This document shows positions 1 through 8,739 of a stretch of 64,000 nucleotides of DNA, piece after piece. The notes under the pieces were generated by a model. The model saw nothing but the letters and a program-made list of their open reading frames with translations. It was not told the DNA's origin and made no database searches. A program made the position numbers and the translations under genes. The stretch spans positions 62,001-126,000 of the forward strand of contig NZ_LQIW01000051.1 in assembly GCF_001500025.1 (NCBI RefSeq), read 5' to 3'. This DNA comes from Mycobacterium sp. IS-1590. GTDB lineage: Bacteria > Actinomycetota > Actinomycetes > Mycobacteriales > Mycobacteriaceae. Position 1 is the first letter of the stretch. Every line of letters starts with the position of its first letter.

Positions 1-212
1 TGCCCCGCACGCTGATCCACGTCTCGGGTTCCGAGGTGCTGGTGAGCGATGCGCGCAAGGCCGCACGGCGGCTGGCCGCCGCGGGCGTGCCGGTCGAAGT
101 TCGGGTCTGGCCGGGGCAGATGCACGTGTTCCAGATCGCGGCGCCGATCGTGCCCGAGGCGAAGCGCTCGCTGCGCCAGATCGGCGACTACATCCGCGAG
201 GCGACCTGGTAG
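1..212 (+). CDS. lipU: C-terminal end of an HSL-type alpha/beta hydrolase (LipU-like esterase), cut by window start
   Basis: The reading frame is open from base 3 and stops with TAG at 210-212, giving the last 69 residues of a larger protein. It contains GQMHVFQ, whose His (codon 123-125) is the expected catalytic histidine of hormone-sensitive-lipase-type esterases, followed by the usual helical tail ending in IREATW. Such enzymes hydrolyse short-chain acyl esters in the cytoplasm. The symbol rests on its place directly upstream of cbs, as I recall for lipU in M. tuberculosis. The nucleophile and oxyanion regions lie outside the window, so substrate cannot be judged. Confidence 0.8.
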   Translation, partial: PRTLIHVSGSEVLVSDARKAARRLAAAGVPVEVRVWPGQMHVFQIAAPIVPEAKRSLRQIGDYIREATW

Positions 213-253
213 CCCACCTGGTGACGGCGGAGGCCGCCTGACACGATGGAGTC

Positions 254-1654
254 ATGCGGATCGCCCGGCACATCAGTGAGCTCATCGGCAATACCCCCCT
301 GGTACAGCTGAACTCTGTTGTTCCCCCGGGTGCGGGCACGGTCGCGGCCAAGATCGAGTACCTCAACCCCGGCGGCAGCTCCAAGGACCGCATCGCGATC
401 AAGATGATCGACGCCGCCGAGGCCAGCGGCGAGCTCAAGCCCGGCGGCACGATCGTCGAGCCGACGTCGGGAAACACCGGGGTGGGGCTGGCGCTGATCG
501 CCCAGCAGCGCGGCTACAAGTGCATCTTCGTCTGCCCGGACAAGGTCGGCGAGGACAAGCGCAACGTGCTGCGGGCCTACGGCGCCGACGTCGTGGTGTG
601 CCCGACCGCGGTGCCACCCGACCATCCCGACAGCTACTACAGCGTCTCCGACCGGCTGGTCGGCGAGATCGACGGTGCGTGGAAACCCGACCAGTACTCC
701 AACCCGATGGGGCCCGAGTCGCACTACGAGACCACGGGCCCCGAGATCTGGGCAGACACTGACGGCAAGGTCACCCATTTCGTGGCGGGCGTGGGCACCG
801 GCGGCACCATCACCGGCGCCGGTCGCTACCTGAAGGAAGTGTCTGGCGGCAAGGTCCGGGTCATCGGCGCCGATCCGGAGGGTTCGGTGTACTCCGGCGG
901 CTCCGGACGGCCGTATCTGGTGGAGGGCGTGGGCGAGGACTTCTGGCCCAAGGCCTACGATCCCGCGGTGCCAGACGAGATCATCGCGGTCTCAGATGCC
1001 GATTCGTTCGAGATGACGCGGAGGCTGGCGCGCGAAGAAGCACTGCTCGTCGGCGGGTCCTGCGGTATGGCGGTGGTGGCCGCCAACAAGGTGGCCGAGG
1101 CGGCCGGTCCGGACGCGTTGGTCGTCGTGCTGTTGCCCGACGGCGGAAGAGGCTATCTGGCAAAGGTTTTCAACGACGACTGGATGTCGTCGTACGGCTT
1201 TCTGCGTAGCCGCATGGACGGGTCGGTGGAGGAGTCGACGGTCGGCGAAGTGCTGCGCGGCAAGTCGGGGGCGCTACCCGACCTGGTGCACACGCACCCG
1301 TCGGAGACCGTTCGCGACGCCATCGGGATCCTGCGCGAATACGGCGTCTCGCAGATGCCCGTCGTCGGTGCCGAACCACCGGTGATGGCAGGGGAGGTCG
1401 CGGGCAGCGTGTCCGAACGCGAGCTGCTCTCCGCGGTGTTCGAGGGACGGGCCAAGCTCGCCGATGCGGTGGCCGAGCACATGAGCCCACCGCTGCCGCT
1501 GATCGGCGCCGGCGAACTGGTCAGCGCGGCGGCGAAGGAACTTCGCGAATGTGACGCGGTGATGGTGGTCGAGGAGGGAAAGCCCGTCGGCGTGCTGACC
1601 CGCCACGACCTGCTCGGTTTCCTGTCCGACGGGAGTAAACGCCGGGTTCGCTAG
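254..1654 (+). CDS. cbs: cystathionine beta-synthase
   Basis: A 466-residue PLP enzyme condensing serine with homocysteine to cystathionine (transsulfuration). The PLP-binding lysine is K44 in GGSSKDR, the substrate loop TSGNTG is at 71-76, and the phosphate-binding GTGGT loop lies near residue 180. After residue about 335 come two CBS domains, which distinguish it from a plain cysteine synthase of about 310 residues. There is no N-terminal haem domain as in mammalian CBS. The gene starts 41 bases after the LipU-like gene; metB, acting in the same pathway direction from homoserine, lies 3 kb downstream. Confidence 0.93.
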   Translation: MRIARHISELIGNTPLVQLNSVVPPGAGTVAAKIEYLNPGGSSKDRIAIKMIDAAEASGELKPGGTIVEPTSGNTGVGLALIAQQRGYKCIFVCPDKVGEDKRNVLRAYGADVVVCPTAVPPDHPDSYYSVSDRLVGEIDGAWKPDQYSNPMGPESHYETTGPEIWADTDGKVTHFVAGVGTGGTITGAGRYLKEVSGGKVRVIGADPEGSVYSGGSGRPYLVEGVGEDFWPKAYDPAVPDEIIAVSDADSFEMTRRLAREEALLVGGSCGMAVVAANKVAEAAGPDALVVVLLPDGGRGYLAKVFNDDWMSSYGFLRSRMDGSVEESTVGEVLRGKSGALPDLVHTHPSETVRDAIGILREYGVSQMPVVGAEPPVMAGEVAGSVSERELLSAVFEGRAKLADAVAEHMSPPLPLIGAGELVSAAAKELRECDAVMVVEEGKPVGVLTRHDLLGFLSDGSKRRVR

Positions 1655-1834
1655 CGCCTCACCGTCATCGGGCCCGCGACGCCTGGCAAAAACCCTCGCA
1701 CCATCGCTCGTCGGTCGGGGCGACACGCCGAATCCCAGCGATTCGGTTTCCGTGTAGAAAACCCTGCGCAAAGGCGCTTTTCCGGTAGTGTAGGCACGCT
1801 TGATCCCAGCTAAGAAGCAGACTGGAGTCGTCCG

Positions 1835-2449
1835 ATGACCGATCAGCCGCCACCGCCCGCGAACTATCCGCCACCACCGCCGGGAGGTCATCCACCGCCC
1901 CCGCCGGGGGGCGGCAATCCGCCGCCGGCGGCCGCCACCGGTTATCCACCTCCGGCGCAACCGCTTCAGACGCTTCCGAAAGAGGCTTACACGTCGTGGT
2001 TCACCCGCGTGTTGGCGTGGCTGGTGGACTCGATCCCGATCTTCATCCTGCAGGGTATCGGTTACGCGGTGCTGCTCGGCACACAGGAAACGGCTTGCAT
2101 CACCGACAGTTCCGAGTACCAACTCGGCGAATTCTGCGCGACGGGCGCCTCTACGATCGGCCAGCTGGCCGTCACGATTTCGTCGATACTCGTTCTGGCA
2201 TACGTGATCTGGAACTACGGCTACCGCCAGGGGACCACCGGTTCCAGCATCGGCAAGTCGGTCCTGAAGTTCAAAGTCGTCAGCGAAAAGACCTGGCAGC
2301 CAATCGGTTTCGGCATGTCCGTCGTGCGGCAGCTGGCGCACATCATCGACGCCGCGATCTGCTATATCGGTTATCTGTTCCCGCTGTGGGACGCCAAACG
2401 GCAGACCATTGCGGATAAACTCATCAGCACCGTCTGCGTACCGTTGTAG
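1835..2449 (+). CDS. pra: proline-rich antigen Pra, RDD-family membrane protein
   Basis: A 204-residue protein. Residues 1-45 are a Pro/Gly-rich, PPPPGG-type leader; the rest is an RDD domain with about three membrane segments, including the SWFTRVLAWLVD start and the SSIGKSVLKFKVVSE and DAKRQTIADK signatures. The tail matches my memory of the M. tuberculosis Pra antigen (Rv1078), including its place after cbs. RDD proteins are membrane proteins of mostly unknown transport role. A second protein with the same kind of proline-rich leader follows 17 bases later, suggesting one transcript. Confidence 0.88.
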   Translation: MTDQPPPPANYPPPPPGGHPPPPPGGGNPPPAAATGYPPPAQPLQTLPKEAYTSWFTRVLAWLVDSIPIFILQGIGYAVLLGTQETACITDSSEYQLGEFCATGASTIGQLAVTISSILVLAYVIWNYGYRQGTTGSSIGKSVLKFKVVSEKTWQPIGFGMSVVRQLAHIIDAAICYIGYLFPLWDAKRQTIADKLISTVCVPL

Positions 2450-2466
2450 TCAACCGGGAAGGTCAC

Positions 2467-3456
2467 ATGACTGAACAACCGCCCCAGCCACCGGGAAACA
2501 ACCCGCCTCCACCTCCCGGGGGTTACCCGCCACCGCCGCCGGCCGGGGGTTACCCGCCCCCGCCGCCGCCCGGGGGTTACCCACCTCCTCCGTCGCCGGG
2601 CGGTTATCCGCCACCCCCGCCGGGGGCCGGCTATCCGCCACCGGGGCAGGGCGGTTACCCGCCCGTAGGTGGATATCCACCGCCGGGTGGGCCGGGATTC
2701 CCTGGCGCTCCGAGGTATAGCGTCGGTGAGGCGTTCTCGTGGGCGTGGGGGAAGTTCACGTCCAACGCCGCCGCACTGATCGTTCCGACGCTGGTCTTCG
2801 GCATCATCGTCTTCGCGGTGCAGGGTGTGTTCAGCGCGCTTTCGGCGGTGGTTGATCCGGAGTCGACGAGTTATTCGTCCGACGGCGACGGGTTCTCGTT
2901 CTCGTACAACGTCTCCGGTCCCCTCGGTCTTGCGATCACCATCCTCGGCTGGATCGTCGCGCTGGTCGTCGGGGGGATCGTCCAATCCGCCTACTACAAC
3001 GGCATGTTGGACGTCGCCAACGGCCGGCCGGTGACCATCGGGTCGTTCTTCAAGCCGCGTAACGTCGGCGCCGTCATCATCGCGAGTGTGATCGTCGGGC
3101 TGTTGACCTCGATCGGCTTTGCGCTGTGCGTCCTTCCCGGGCTCGTCGTGGTCATCTTCACGATGTTCACCGTGATCGCCCTGTTGGACCGCAACCTCTC
3201 GCCGATCGATGCGATCAAGACCAGCTTCGACATCGCGAAGAACAACTTCGGTCAGGTCCTACTGACCTTCCTGGCGGTCTTCGCCGTGATACTGGTCGGG
3301 GCGTTGCTCTGCGGTGTGGGCCTGCTCGTCGCCCTTCCGGTCGCCGCGCTCATCGAGGTGTACGCCTATCGCAAGCTCAGCGGTGGCCAGGTCGCCGACC
3401 TCAACCCGCAACCCTTGCCGCCCGGTCCGCCACCTCAGGCGACTCCGCAGCAGTAA
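2467..3456 (+). CDS. proline-rich multi-pass membrane protein
   Basis: A 329-residue protein. Residues 1-80 are a repeat tract of GGYPPPPP-like units; residues about 85-310 hold four to five hydrophobic segments resembling the membrane domain often labelled GPDPase_memb or DUF975-like, with the phrase LLDRNLSPIDAIKTSFDIAKNNF typical of that group. The C-terminus again is proline-rich (PQPLPPGPPP). The 17-base gap to pra and the shared style of leader suggest co-transcription. I do not recognise a specific function. The ATG at 2467 follows GGGAAGG with a short spacer. Confidence 0.85.
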   Translation: MTEQPPQPPGNNPPPPPGGYPPPPPAGGYPPPPPPGGYPPPPSPGGYPPPPPGAGYPPPGQGGYPPVGGYPPPGGPGFPGAPRYSVGEAFSWAWGKFTSNAAALIVPTLVFGIIVFAVQGVFSALSAVVDPESTSYSSDGDGFSFSYNVSGPLGLAITILGWIVALVVGGIVQSAYYNGMLDVANGRPVTIGSFFKPRNVGAVIIASVIVGLLTSIGFALCVLPGLVVVIFTMFTVIALLDRNLSPIDAIKTSFDIAKNNFGQVLLTFLAVFAVILVGALLCGVGLLVALPVAALIEVYAYRKLSGGQVADLNPQPLPPGPPPQATPQQ

Positions 3457-3460
3457 CGGA

Positions 3461-4633
3461 TCATCGGAAGGCGCTGACGCCGGTCAGCGCCTCTCCGATG
3501 ACCAGTTGGTGCACCTCCGAGGTGCCCTCGTACGTCAGCACCGACTCCAGGTTGTTGGCGTGCCGAATGACCGGATACTCCAGTGTGATCCCGTTGGCGC
3601 CCAACAAGGTTCGACACTGGCGCGCGATCTGGATGGCCTCCCGGACGTTGTTCAGCTTTCCGAGGCTGACCTGCTCGGGCTTGATCCTGCCCTCGTCCTT
3701 GAGCTTGCCGAGGTGCAGAGCGAGGAGTTGAGCCTTGCCGAGTTCGACTGCCATGTCGGCGATCTTGGCCTGAGTCAGCTGGTAGCCCGCTAACGGCTTG
3801 TCGAACACCTCGCGTGTGCCGACGTAGTCCAGCGCGGTCTGCAGGCAGTCCCGGGCGGCGCCGACGCTGCCGAACACGATGCCGAACCGGGCTTCCGACA
3901 GGCAGCTCAGAGGCCCCGACAATCCGCGAGCCTCGGGCAGTTTCGCGTCGGCGGGCAGCCGGACATCGTCGAGGTGCAGCTCCGAGGTCACCGAGGCCCG
4001 CAGCGACAACTTGTGCGTCATGTCGGTCGCCGAGAATCCCGGCGTGCCGGCGGGCACCAGGAAGCCGGCCACTCCGTCGTCGGCCCGGGCCCACACCACC
4101 GCGACATCGGCGACCGAACCGTTGGTGATCCACATCTTCGACCCGTTCAGGATCCAGTCGGACCCGTCGCGCTTCGCGGTGGTGCGCATCCCGCCCGGAT
4201 TGGACCCGAAGTCGGGTTCGGTCAGCCCGAAGCATCCGATGGCCTCACCGGCCGCCATCGCGGGCAGCCACCGGTTGCGTTGCTCCTCGCTGCCCCAGCG
4301 GTGGATCGCGAACATCGCCAGCGAGCCCTGCACCGAGACCAGGCTGCGCAGCCCGCTGTCCACGGCTTCGAGCTCCTGGCACACCAGGCCGTAGGCCGTC
4401 GCGGTCGATCCGCCGCAGCCGTAGCCCTTCAGGTGCATGCCCAGAAGGCCGAGCTTGCCGAAGTCTGCGGCCAGTTCGCGGACCGGCACCTGACCGGTTT
4501 CGAACCAGTCGGCGATGAACGGTCGCAGCCGCTGTTCGCCGAACCGGCGCACGGTCTGGCGAAGTTCGATGTCCTCGGGTGACAGCAGGGAATCCAGCTC
4601 GAGCATGTCCTCGAGGCGGGTCGCAGCGCTCAT
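3461..4633 (-). CDS. acyl-CoA dehydrogenase, glutaryl-CoA dehydrogenase-like (FadE)
   Basis: A 390-residue FAD enzyme with the full acyl-CoA dehydrogenase fold. FGLTEPDFGSN is the flavin/substrate signature, WITNGSVADVAVVWAR the beta-domain segment, and E369 in YEGTSEVHQ is the expected catalytic base. The LSLRASVTSELHLDDVRLP stretch and the position of the catalytic Glu in YEGT are like glutaryl-CoA dehydrogenases, so lysine/tryptophan or dicarboxyl-CoA breakdown is a reasonable guess, but the substrate is not fixed by sequence alone. It ends four bases from the convergent proline-rich membrane protein gene. Confidence 0.88.
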   Translation of the reverse strand: MSAATRLEDMLELDSLLSPEDIELRQTVRRFGEQRLRPFIADWFETGQVPVRELAADFGKLGLLGMHLKGYGCGGSTATAYGLVCQELEAVDSGLRSLVSVQGSLAMFAIHRWGSEEQRNRWLPAMAAGEAIGCFGLTEPDFGSNPGGMRTTAKRDGSDWILNGSKMWITNGSVADVAVVWARADDGVAGFLVPAGTPGFSATDMTHKLSLRASVTSELHLDDVRLPADAKLPEARGLSGPLSCLSEARFGIVFGSVGAARDCLQTALDYVGTREVFDKPLAGYQLTQAKIADMAVELGKAQLLALHLGKLKDEGRIKPEQVSLGKLNNVREAIQIARQCRTLLGANGITLEYPVIRHANNLESVLTYEGTSEVHQLVIGEALTGVSAFR

Positions 4634-4673
4634 GGGACATGTCTACCCGGTCGGCGTGCACCACAGTCGTGGC

Positions 4674-4679
4674 TAGGCT
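4674..4679 (+). promoter_or_regulatory. -10 box (TAGGCT) of metB, leaderless type
   Basis: TAGGCT matches the mycobacterial TANNNT -10 consensus and ends 8 bases before the ATG at 4688, the distance expected if transcription begins at the start codon. No Shine-Dalgarno sequence is visible. Confidence 0.5.
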
Positions 4680-4687
4680 GAGCGGTG

Positions 4688-5851
4688 ATGTCGAAGAAGC
4701 AAACGCACGGCCCGTCCACGCAGGGTTTATCCACCAGGGCCATCCACGCCGTCCGGCCTGACCTGACCACCGGCGCCGTCAACGCACCGATCTATGCCAG
4801 CTCGACGTTCGCCCAGGACGGCGTCGGCGGGCTCCGCGGCGGCTACGAATACGCCAGGACCGGCAACCCGACCCGGGCGGCGCTGGAGGCCTCCCTCGCC
4901 GCGGTGGAGGCCGCCGCGTACGGCAGGGCGTTCTCGTCGGGCATGGCCGCCACCGACTGCGCGCTGCGCGCGATCCTGCGCCCGGGCGACCACGTCGTGA
5001 TGCCCGACGACGCGTACGGCGGCACGTTCCGGTTGATCGACAAGGTGTTCACCAACTGGGGGATCGATTACACGGCCGTCTCACTCGCCGATCTCGACGC
5101 GGTGCGCGCGGCGGTCACACCGAACACCCGACTGATCCTGGTGGAGACGCCCACCAACCCGTTGCTGTCGATCGCCGACATCAGCGCGATCGCGCAGATC
5201 GGGTCGGCATCGAACGTCAAAGTGTTGGTGGACAACACGTTCGCCTCGCCCGCGCTGCAGCAGCCGCTACTGCTGGGCGCCGACATCGTGCTGCACTCCA
5301 CCACCAAGTACATCGGCGGACACTCCGACGTGGTGGGTGGCGCGCTGCTGACCAACGACGAGGAACTCGACGCCGCTTTCGCATTCCTGCAGAACGGTGC
5401 GGGTGCGGTGCCCGGGCCGTTCGACGCGTACCTCACCCTGCGCGGCCTGAAAACCCTGGTGGTCCGTATGCAGCGGCACAGCGACAACGCCGCCGTCATC
5501 GCCGAGTTCCTCGACGGACATCCCGCGATCGAGACCGTCCTCTATCCGGGCCTGCCCGGACATCCGGGCCACGAGATCGCGGCCAGGCAGATGAGCGGAT
5601 TCGGCGGCATGATCTCCGTGCGACTGCGCGGGGGAGCGGAGGCCGCGCGCAAATTCTGTTCGCGGACAGAAGTTTTCATCCTCGCCGAGTCGTTGGGCGG
5701 CGTCGAGTCGCTGATCGAGCACCCCGGAGCGATGACCCACGCGTCGACCGCCGGTTCCCAACTGGAGGTCCCCGATGACCTGGTGCGGCTGTCGGTCGGT
5801 ATCGAAGACGTCGCGGATCTGCTGGCCGACCTCGAGCAGGCGCTGGGCTAG
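4688..5851 (+). CDS. metB: cystathionine gamma-synthase
   Basis: A 387-residue PLP enzyme of the Cys/Met metabolism family that joins O-acyl-homoserine and cysteine into cystathionine. The PLP lysine is K207 in LHSTTKYIGGHSD; GNPTRAALE and the VETPTNPLL segment are family signatures. A GTG at 4685 directly precedes the ATG; I chose the ATG because the -10 box at 4674-4679 places a leaderless start there. The family also includes gamma-lyases, and in mycobacteria the enzyme is generally called MetB. It converges with the GPP34 gene, leaving only three bases between stops. Confidence 0.9.
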   Translation: MSKKQTHGPSTQGLSTRAIHAVRPDLTTGAVNAPIYASSTFAQDGVGGLRGGYEYARTGNPTRAALEASLAAVEAAAYGRAFSSGMAATDCALRAILRPGDHVVMPDDAYGGTFRLIDKVFTNWGIDYTAVSLADLDAVRAAVTPNTRLILVETPTNPLLSIADISAIAQIGSASNVKVLVDNTFASPALQQPLLLGADIVLHSTTKYIGGHSDVVGGALLTNDEELDAAFAFLQNGAGAVPGPFDAYLTLRGLKTLVVRMQRHSDNAAVIAEFLDGHPAIETVLYPGLPGHPGHEIAARQMSGFGGMISVRLRGGAEAARKFCSRTEVFILAESLGGVESLIEHPGAMTHASTAGSQLEVPDDLVRLSVGIEDVADLLADLEQALG

Positions 5852-5854
5852 CGG

Positions 5855-6517
5855 TTAGGACAGCGCCGGACGCAGCGCCGAAGCCGTGACCGCCAGGTTC
5901 ATCTCGGGCAACGCGGTCGGTGACTCGTCGATCCAGCTGCCCAGTGCGATCTCGCCCGCCCGAGCGTGCACCCACCGCCAGCCCCGGTCGTTGAGGCTGA
6001 GCAGTGCGCCCAGCCCGTCGATCGCGTGCAGCAGCGAGATGATCGCCGCTGTTGTCGGGCCCGGTGGCCTGCGATCGAACAACGCCGACAACAGTGCCGA
6101 ACGCGCCTGGCCGACGCGGTTGCGGTTGATCAGCGGCCACGCGAATTCGTGTCCGAACCGCCTGTCCGGCAGAGGAATACGTCGGATCTGACCGGTTCGC
6201 TCCAGATGCCCGACGATATGAGCCTCGGTGTCCTTGGCCAGTCGCTTGACCGCCGTGCGGGGCCGCAACGGGCGTCGCTGCAACAGCCGGAACGCGGGTT
6301 CTGTGACCGGGTCCATCGCGCCGGCCGCCGACAACGCGACCAGGCGGCCCGGTTCGACCGCCTCACCGTCGACCGACGGCCGGATTCGGCAGGCCAGGGC
6401 CAGGTCGAGCAGCACCGCCGCAGCCAGCACCCGCTCCCGGCGCTGACGGTCGAGAACCGGTTGCGCCGACGCGTTGTCGAGCAGCAGCAAGAACAGGTCC
6501 TCGGCGATCTGCGCCAT
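5855..6517 (-). CDS. GOLPH3/VPS74-like (GPP34 family) protein
   Basis: A 220-residue protein resembling the GPP34 family, whose eukaryotic members (GOLPH3, Vps74) bind phosphatidylinositol-4-phosphate at the Golgi. The N-terminus IAEDLFLLLLDNASAQP and the alternating helical body with LRPRTAVKRL and GWRWVHARAGEIALG are typical of the actinobacterial branch, whose role is unknown. It is a single gene between metB and greA and I do not recall an orthologue at this place in M. tuberculosis. No transmembrane segment is evident; a peripheral membrane role is inference from the family. Confidence 0.75.
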   Translation of the reverse strand: MAQIAEDLFLLLLDNASAQPVLDRQRRERVLAAAVLLDLALACRIRPSVDGEAVEPGRLVALSAAGAMDPVTEPAFRLLQRRPLRPRTAVKRLAKDTEAHIVGHLERTGQIRRIPLPDRRFGHEFAWPLINRNRVGQARSALLSALFDRRPPGPTTAAIISLLHAIDGLGALLSLNDRGWRWVHARAGEIALGSWIDESPTALPEMNLAVTASALRPALS

Positions 6518-6573
6518 GAGCGGATGCTAAACCGCACCCCGCCCGCGACCCGAATTCGGCTGTGGGGTCGCCG

Positions 6574-7068
6574 TCAGGCGTGGTACGGCTCGGCCTCGAG
6601 CAGCTTCACCTTGACCGTGCTGCCGCTGGGCACCGTGTAGGTGCGCACGTCGCCGACCTTCGCGTCGAGGAGTGCCTCGCCCAGCGGCGACTTCGGCGAG
6701 TACACCTCGAGCTTGCCGTCGCTGATGCCTTCTTGGCGGGTGGCGATCAGGAAGGTCTCGGTGTCGTCCTCATCGTCGCCGTACTGCACCTTGACCACCG
6801 AACCCGGCAGCGCGACGCCCGACTGCTTGGGCGCCTCGCCGACCTTGGCGTTGTTCAGCAGTTCCTGCAGCTGACGGATTCGGGCTTCCTGCTGGCCCTG
6901 CTCCTCGCGGGCGGCGTGGTATCCGCCGTTCTCGCGGAGGTCACCCTCTTCGCGGCGGTCGTTGATCTCGGCGGCGATGACGGGCCGGTTGGCGATCAGC
7001 TGGTCGAGCTCCGCCTTCAACCGGTCGAATGCCTCCTGGGTGAGCCAGGTGACCTGCGTATCGGTCAT
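6574..7068 (-). CDS. greA: transcription elongation factor GreA
   Basis: A 164-residue protein of normal GreA length. The N-terminal coiled coil spans about 1-80 with the acidic tip NDRREEGDLRENGGYHAARE, which enters the RNA polymerase secondary channel to stimulate cleavage of backtracked transcripts. The C-terminal FKBP-like domain carries SPLGEALLDAKVGD. It is transcribed leftward after a 248-base upstream region that contains a 10-base inverted repeat. Confidence 0.95.
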   Translation of the reverse strand: MTDTQVTWLTQEAFDRLKAELDQLIANRPVIAAEINDRREEGDLRENGGYHAAREEQGQQEARIRQLQELLNNAKVGEAPKQSGVALPGSVVKVQYGDDEDDTETFLIATRQEGISDGKLEVYSPKSPLGEALLDAKVGDVRTYTVPSGSTVKVKLLEAEPYHA

Positions 7069-7157
7069 GTCGTCGCGCTCCTGTCTGTCTTGGTCTTGCG
7101 GGGCGTTCTCGCGCTCTTCTCGCGTAAGACGTCTCGTGGTACGGCGCCGGGGCTTGA

Positions 7158-7212
7158 CGTGTATTGCCGCGATCGGCGCGCTCGATCACAGCACCAAATG
7201 CAGCAATACACG
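7158..7212. repeat. 10-base inverted repeat in the greA upstream region
   Basis: CGTGTATTGC at 7158-7167 and its exact complement GCAATACACG at 7203-7212 are separated by 35 bases. They lie 90-144 bases upstream of the greA start, in the 248-base gap 7069-7316 between greA and the DUF4307 gene (both leftward). The element could be a long-stem leader hairpin or a split operator. I see no gene in the rest of this gap. Confidence 0.6.
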
Positions 7213-7316
7213 GCTCCAGCAGGAACCGTGTACCGGACCATGGTAGCACCGAGGGGGCGACCAATTTTCACGAATTCGCAGTTCGCCGTTTGCCGGACCG
7301 ACGAATCACCGTGATC

Positions 7317-7739
7317 TCAGGAAGTCACCAGATACGACGGCACATCGGTTCCGCATCCGTAAATATCGCCGATCACGGGCTGGCGGGTCGCTTTGACGGG
7401 CGCGGTCACTTGCACGGTCTGTTGCGACGACGGCGGGACCAGCACCTCCCTGCGGCCCGTCTCGGCGCCGTCGATGGAGCGGGCCCGCACGATGCAGACG
7501 ACCGGCTGGGACGGGTCCTCGCGGGTCACGCTGATGGTCACCGACACCGTCTCGGCGTCGACCAGTTCGTAGGCGCCCAGTTCGCCCGTCACGGGTTCGC
7601 TCTCGAACCGCCCGAACGCCACCACGGCGACCGTCACCCCCACCGCCAGCGCGAGCAACGTTAGCGCGACGGCGAGCCAACGGCGGCGGCCACCGGAGCG
7701 CCGCTGGCGGCCATAGCGTGCGGCGGGGCGATCAATCAT
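7317..7739 (-). CDS. DUF4307 membrane-anchored protein
   Basis: A 140-residue protein with a basic N-terminus (residues 1-23), one transmembrane anchor (about 24-45, WLAVALTLLALAVGVTVAVV) and an extracytoplasmic beta-rich domain of about 95 residues. This matches the DUF4307 family that lies between greA and mca in mycobacteria (Rv1081c in my recollection). Function is unknown. It is divergent from mca, sharing the 113-180 base interval between them. Confidence 0.8.
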   Translation of the reverse strand: MIDRPAARYGRQRRSGGRRRWLAVALTLLALAVGVTVAVVAFGRFESEPVTGELGAYELVDAETVSVTISVTREDPSQPVVCIVRARSIDGAETGRREVLVPPSSQQTVQVTAPVKATRQPVIGDIYGCGTDVPSYLVTS

Positions 7740-7869
7740 CTGGTTTTGACGCCCTTTTCCTAGGCTCAGGTTCGGACAGATCTACAGAACTGGAACTATA
7801 GGGACTATTGAGAGGTCTCCGCGGGTTGGTATCGCCGGAGACGACAGCGCGATGATAAGGCAGAACAGG

Positions 7870-8739
7870 TTGAGCGAACTGCGGTTGATGGCGGTGCACG
7901 CCCACCCGGACGATGAGTCCAGCAAGGGTGCCGCCACGATGGCCCGATACGTGGACGAGGGTGTCCGCGTGCTCGTGGTGACGCTCACCGGCGGCGAGCG
8001 CGGCGACATCCTCAACCCGGCGATGGACCTGCCCGAGGTACACGGCCGGATGGCCGAGATCCGCCGCGACGAGATGGCCAAGGCCGCCGAGATCCTGGGC
8101 GTCGAGCACCGCTGGCTCGGCTTCGTCGACTCCGGCCTGCCCGAAGGCGACCCGCTTCCGCCGCTGCCCGAAGGCTGCCTCGGGGTGGTGCCGCTCGAGC
8201 AACCGGTCGAGGCGCTGGTGCGCGTCGTGCGCGAGTTCCGGCCACACGTGATGACCACCTACGACGAGAACGGCGGCTATCCGCATCCGGACCACATCCG
8301 CTGCCACCAGGTGTCGATGGGCGCTTACGAGGCGGCCGGTGACCACCGCCTGTTCGCCGACGCCGGCGAGCCGTGGGACGTCCAGAAGCTCTACTACACG
8401 CACGGCTTCGTGCGCCAACGTATGCAGCTGCTGCAGGACGAGTTCGCCAAGCACGGCGAGGTCGGCCCGTTCGAGAAGTGGCTCAAGCACTGGGATCCCG
8501 ACCACGACATCTTCGCCAAGCGCGTCACCACCCGCGTCGAGTGCGCCAAGTACTTCGCCCTGCGGGACGACGCGTTGCGCGCGCACGCCACCCAGATCGA
8601 TCCAAACGGGGACTTCTTCCGTGCCCCGATCGAATGGCAGCAACGGCTGTGGCCGACCGAGGAGTTCGAGCTGGCCCGCTCGCGCGTGCCCGTATCGCTG
8701 CCCGAGGACGACCTCTTCGCCGGGATCGAGGGACGATGA
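7870..8739 (+). CDS. mca: mycothiol S-conjugate amidase
   Basis: A 289-residue zinc hydrolase that cleaves mycothiol S-conjugates so that the mercapturic acid can be exported (electrophile and antibiotic detoxification). The metal motif AHPDDES is near residue 11 and the second ligand region is GYPHPDHIRCHQ. Strong similarity to the M. tuberculosis protein begins at SELRLMAVHAHPDDE, so I place the start at TTG 7870; an ATG at 7852 would add six residues and has GGAG 11 bases upstream, so it is possible. The stop overlaps the next start (ATGA). Confidence 0.92.
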   Translation: MSELRLMAVHAHPDDESSKGAATMARYVDEGVRVLVVTLTGGERGDILNPAMDLPEVHGRMAEIRRDEMAKAAEILGVEHRWLGFVDSGLPEGDPLPPLPEGCLGVVPLEQPVEALVRVVREFRPHVMTTYDENGGYPHPDHIRCHQVSMGAYEAAGDHRLFADAGEPWDVQKLYYTHGFVRQRMQLLQDEFAKHGEVGPFEKWLKHWDPDHDIFAKRVTTRVECAKYFALRDDALRAHATQIDPNGDFFRAPIEWQQRLWPTEEFELARSRVPVSLPEDDLFAGIEGR

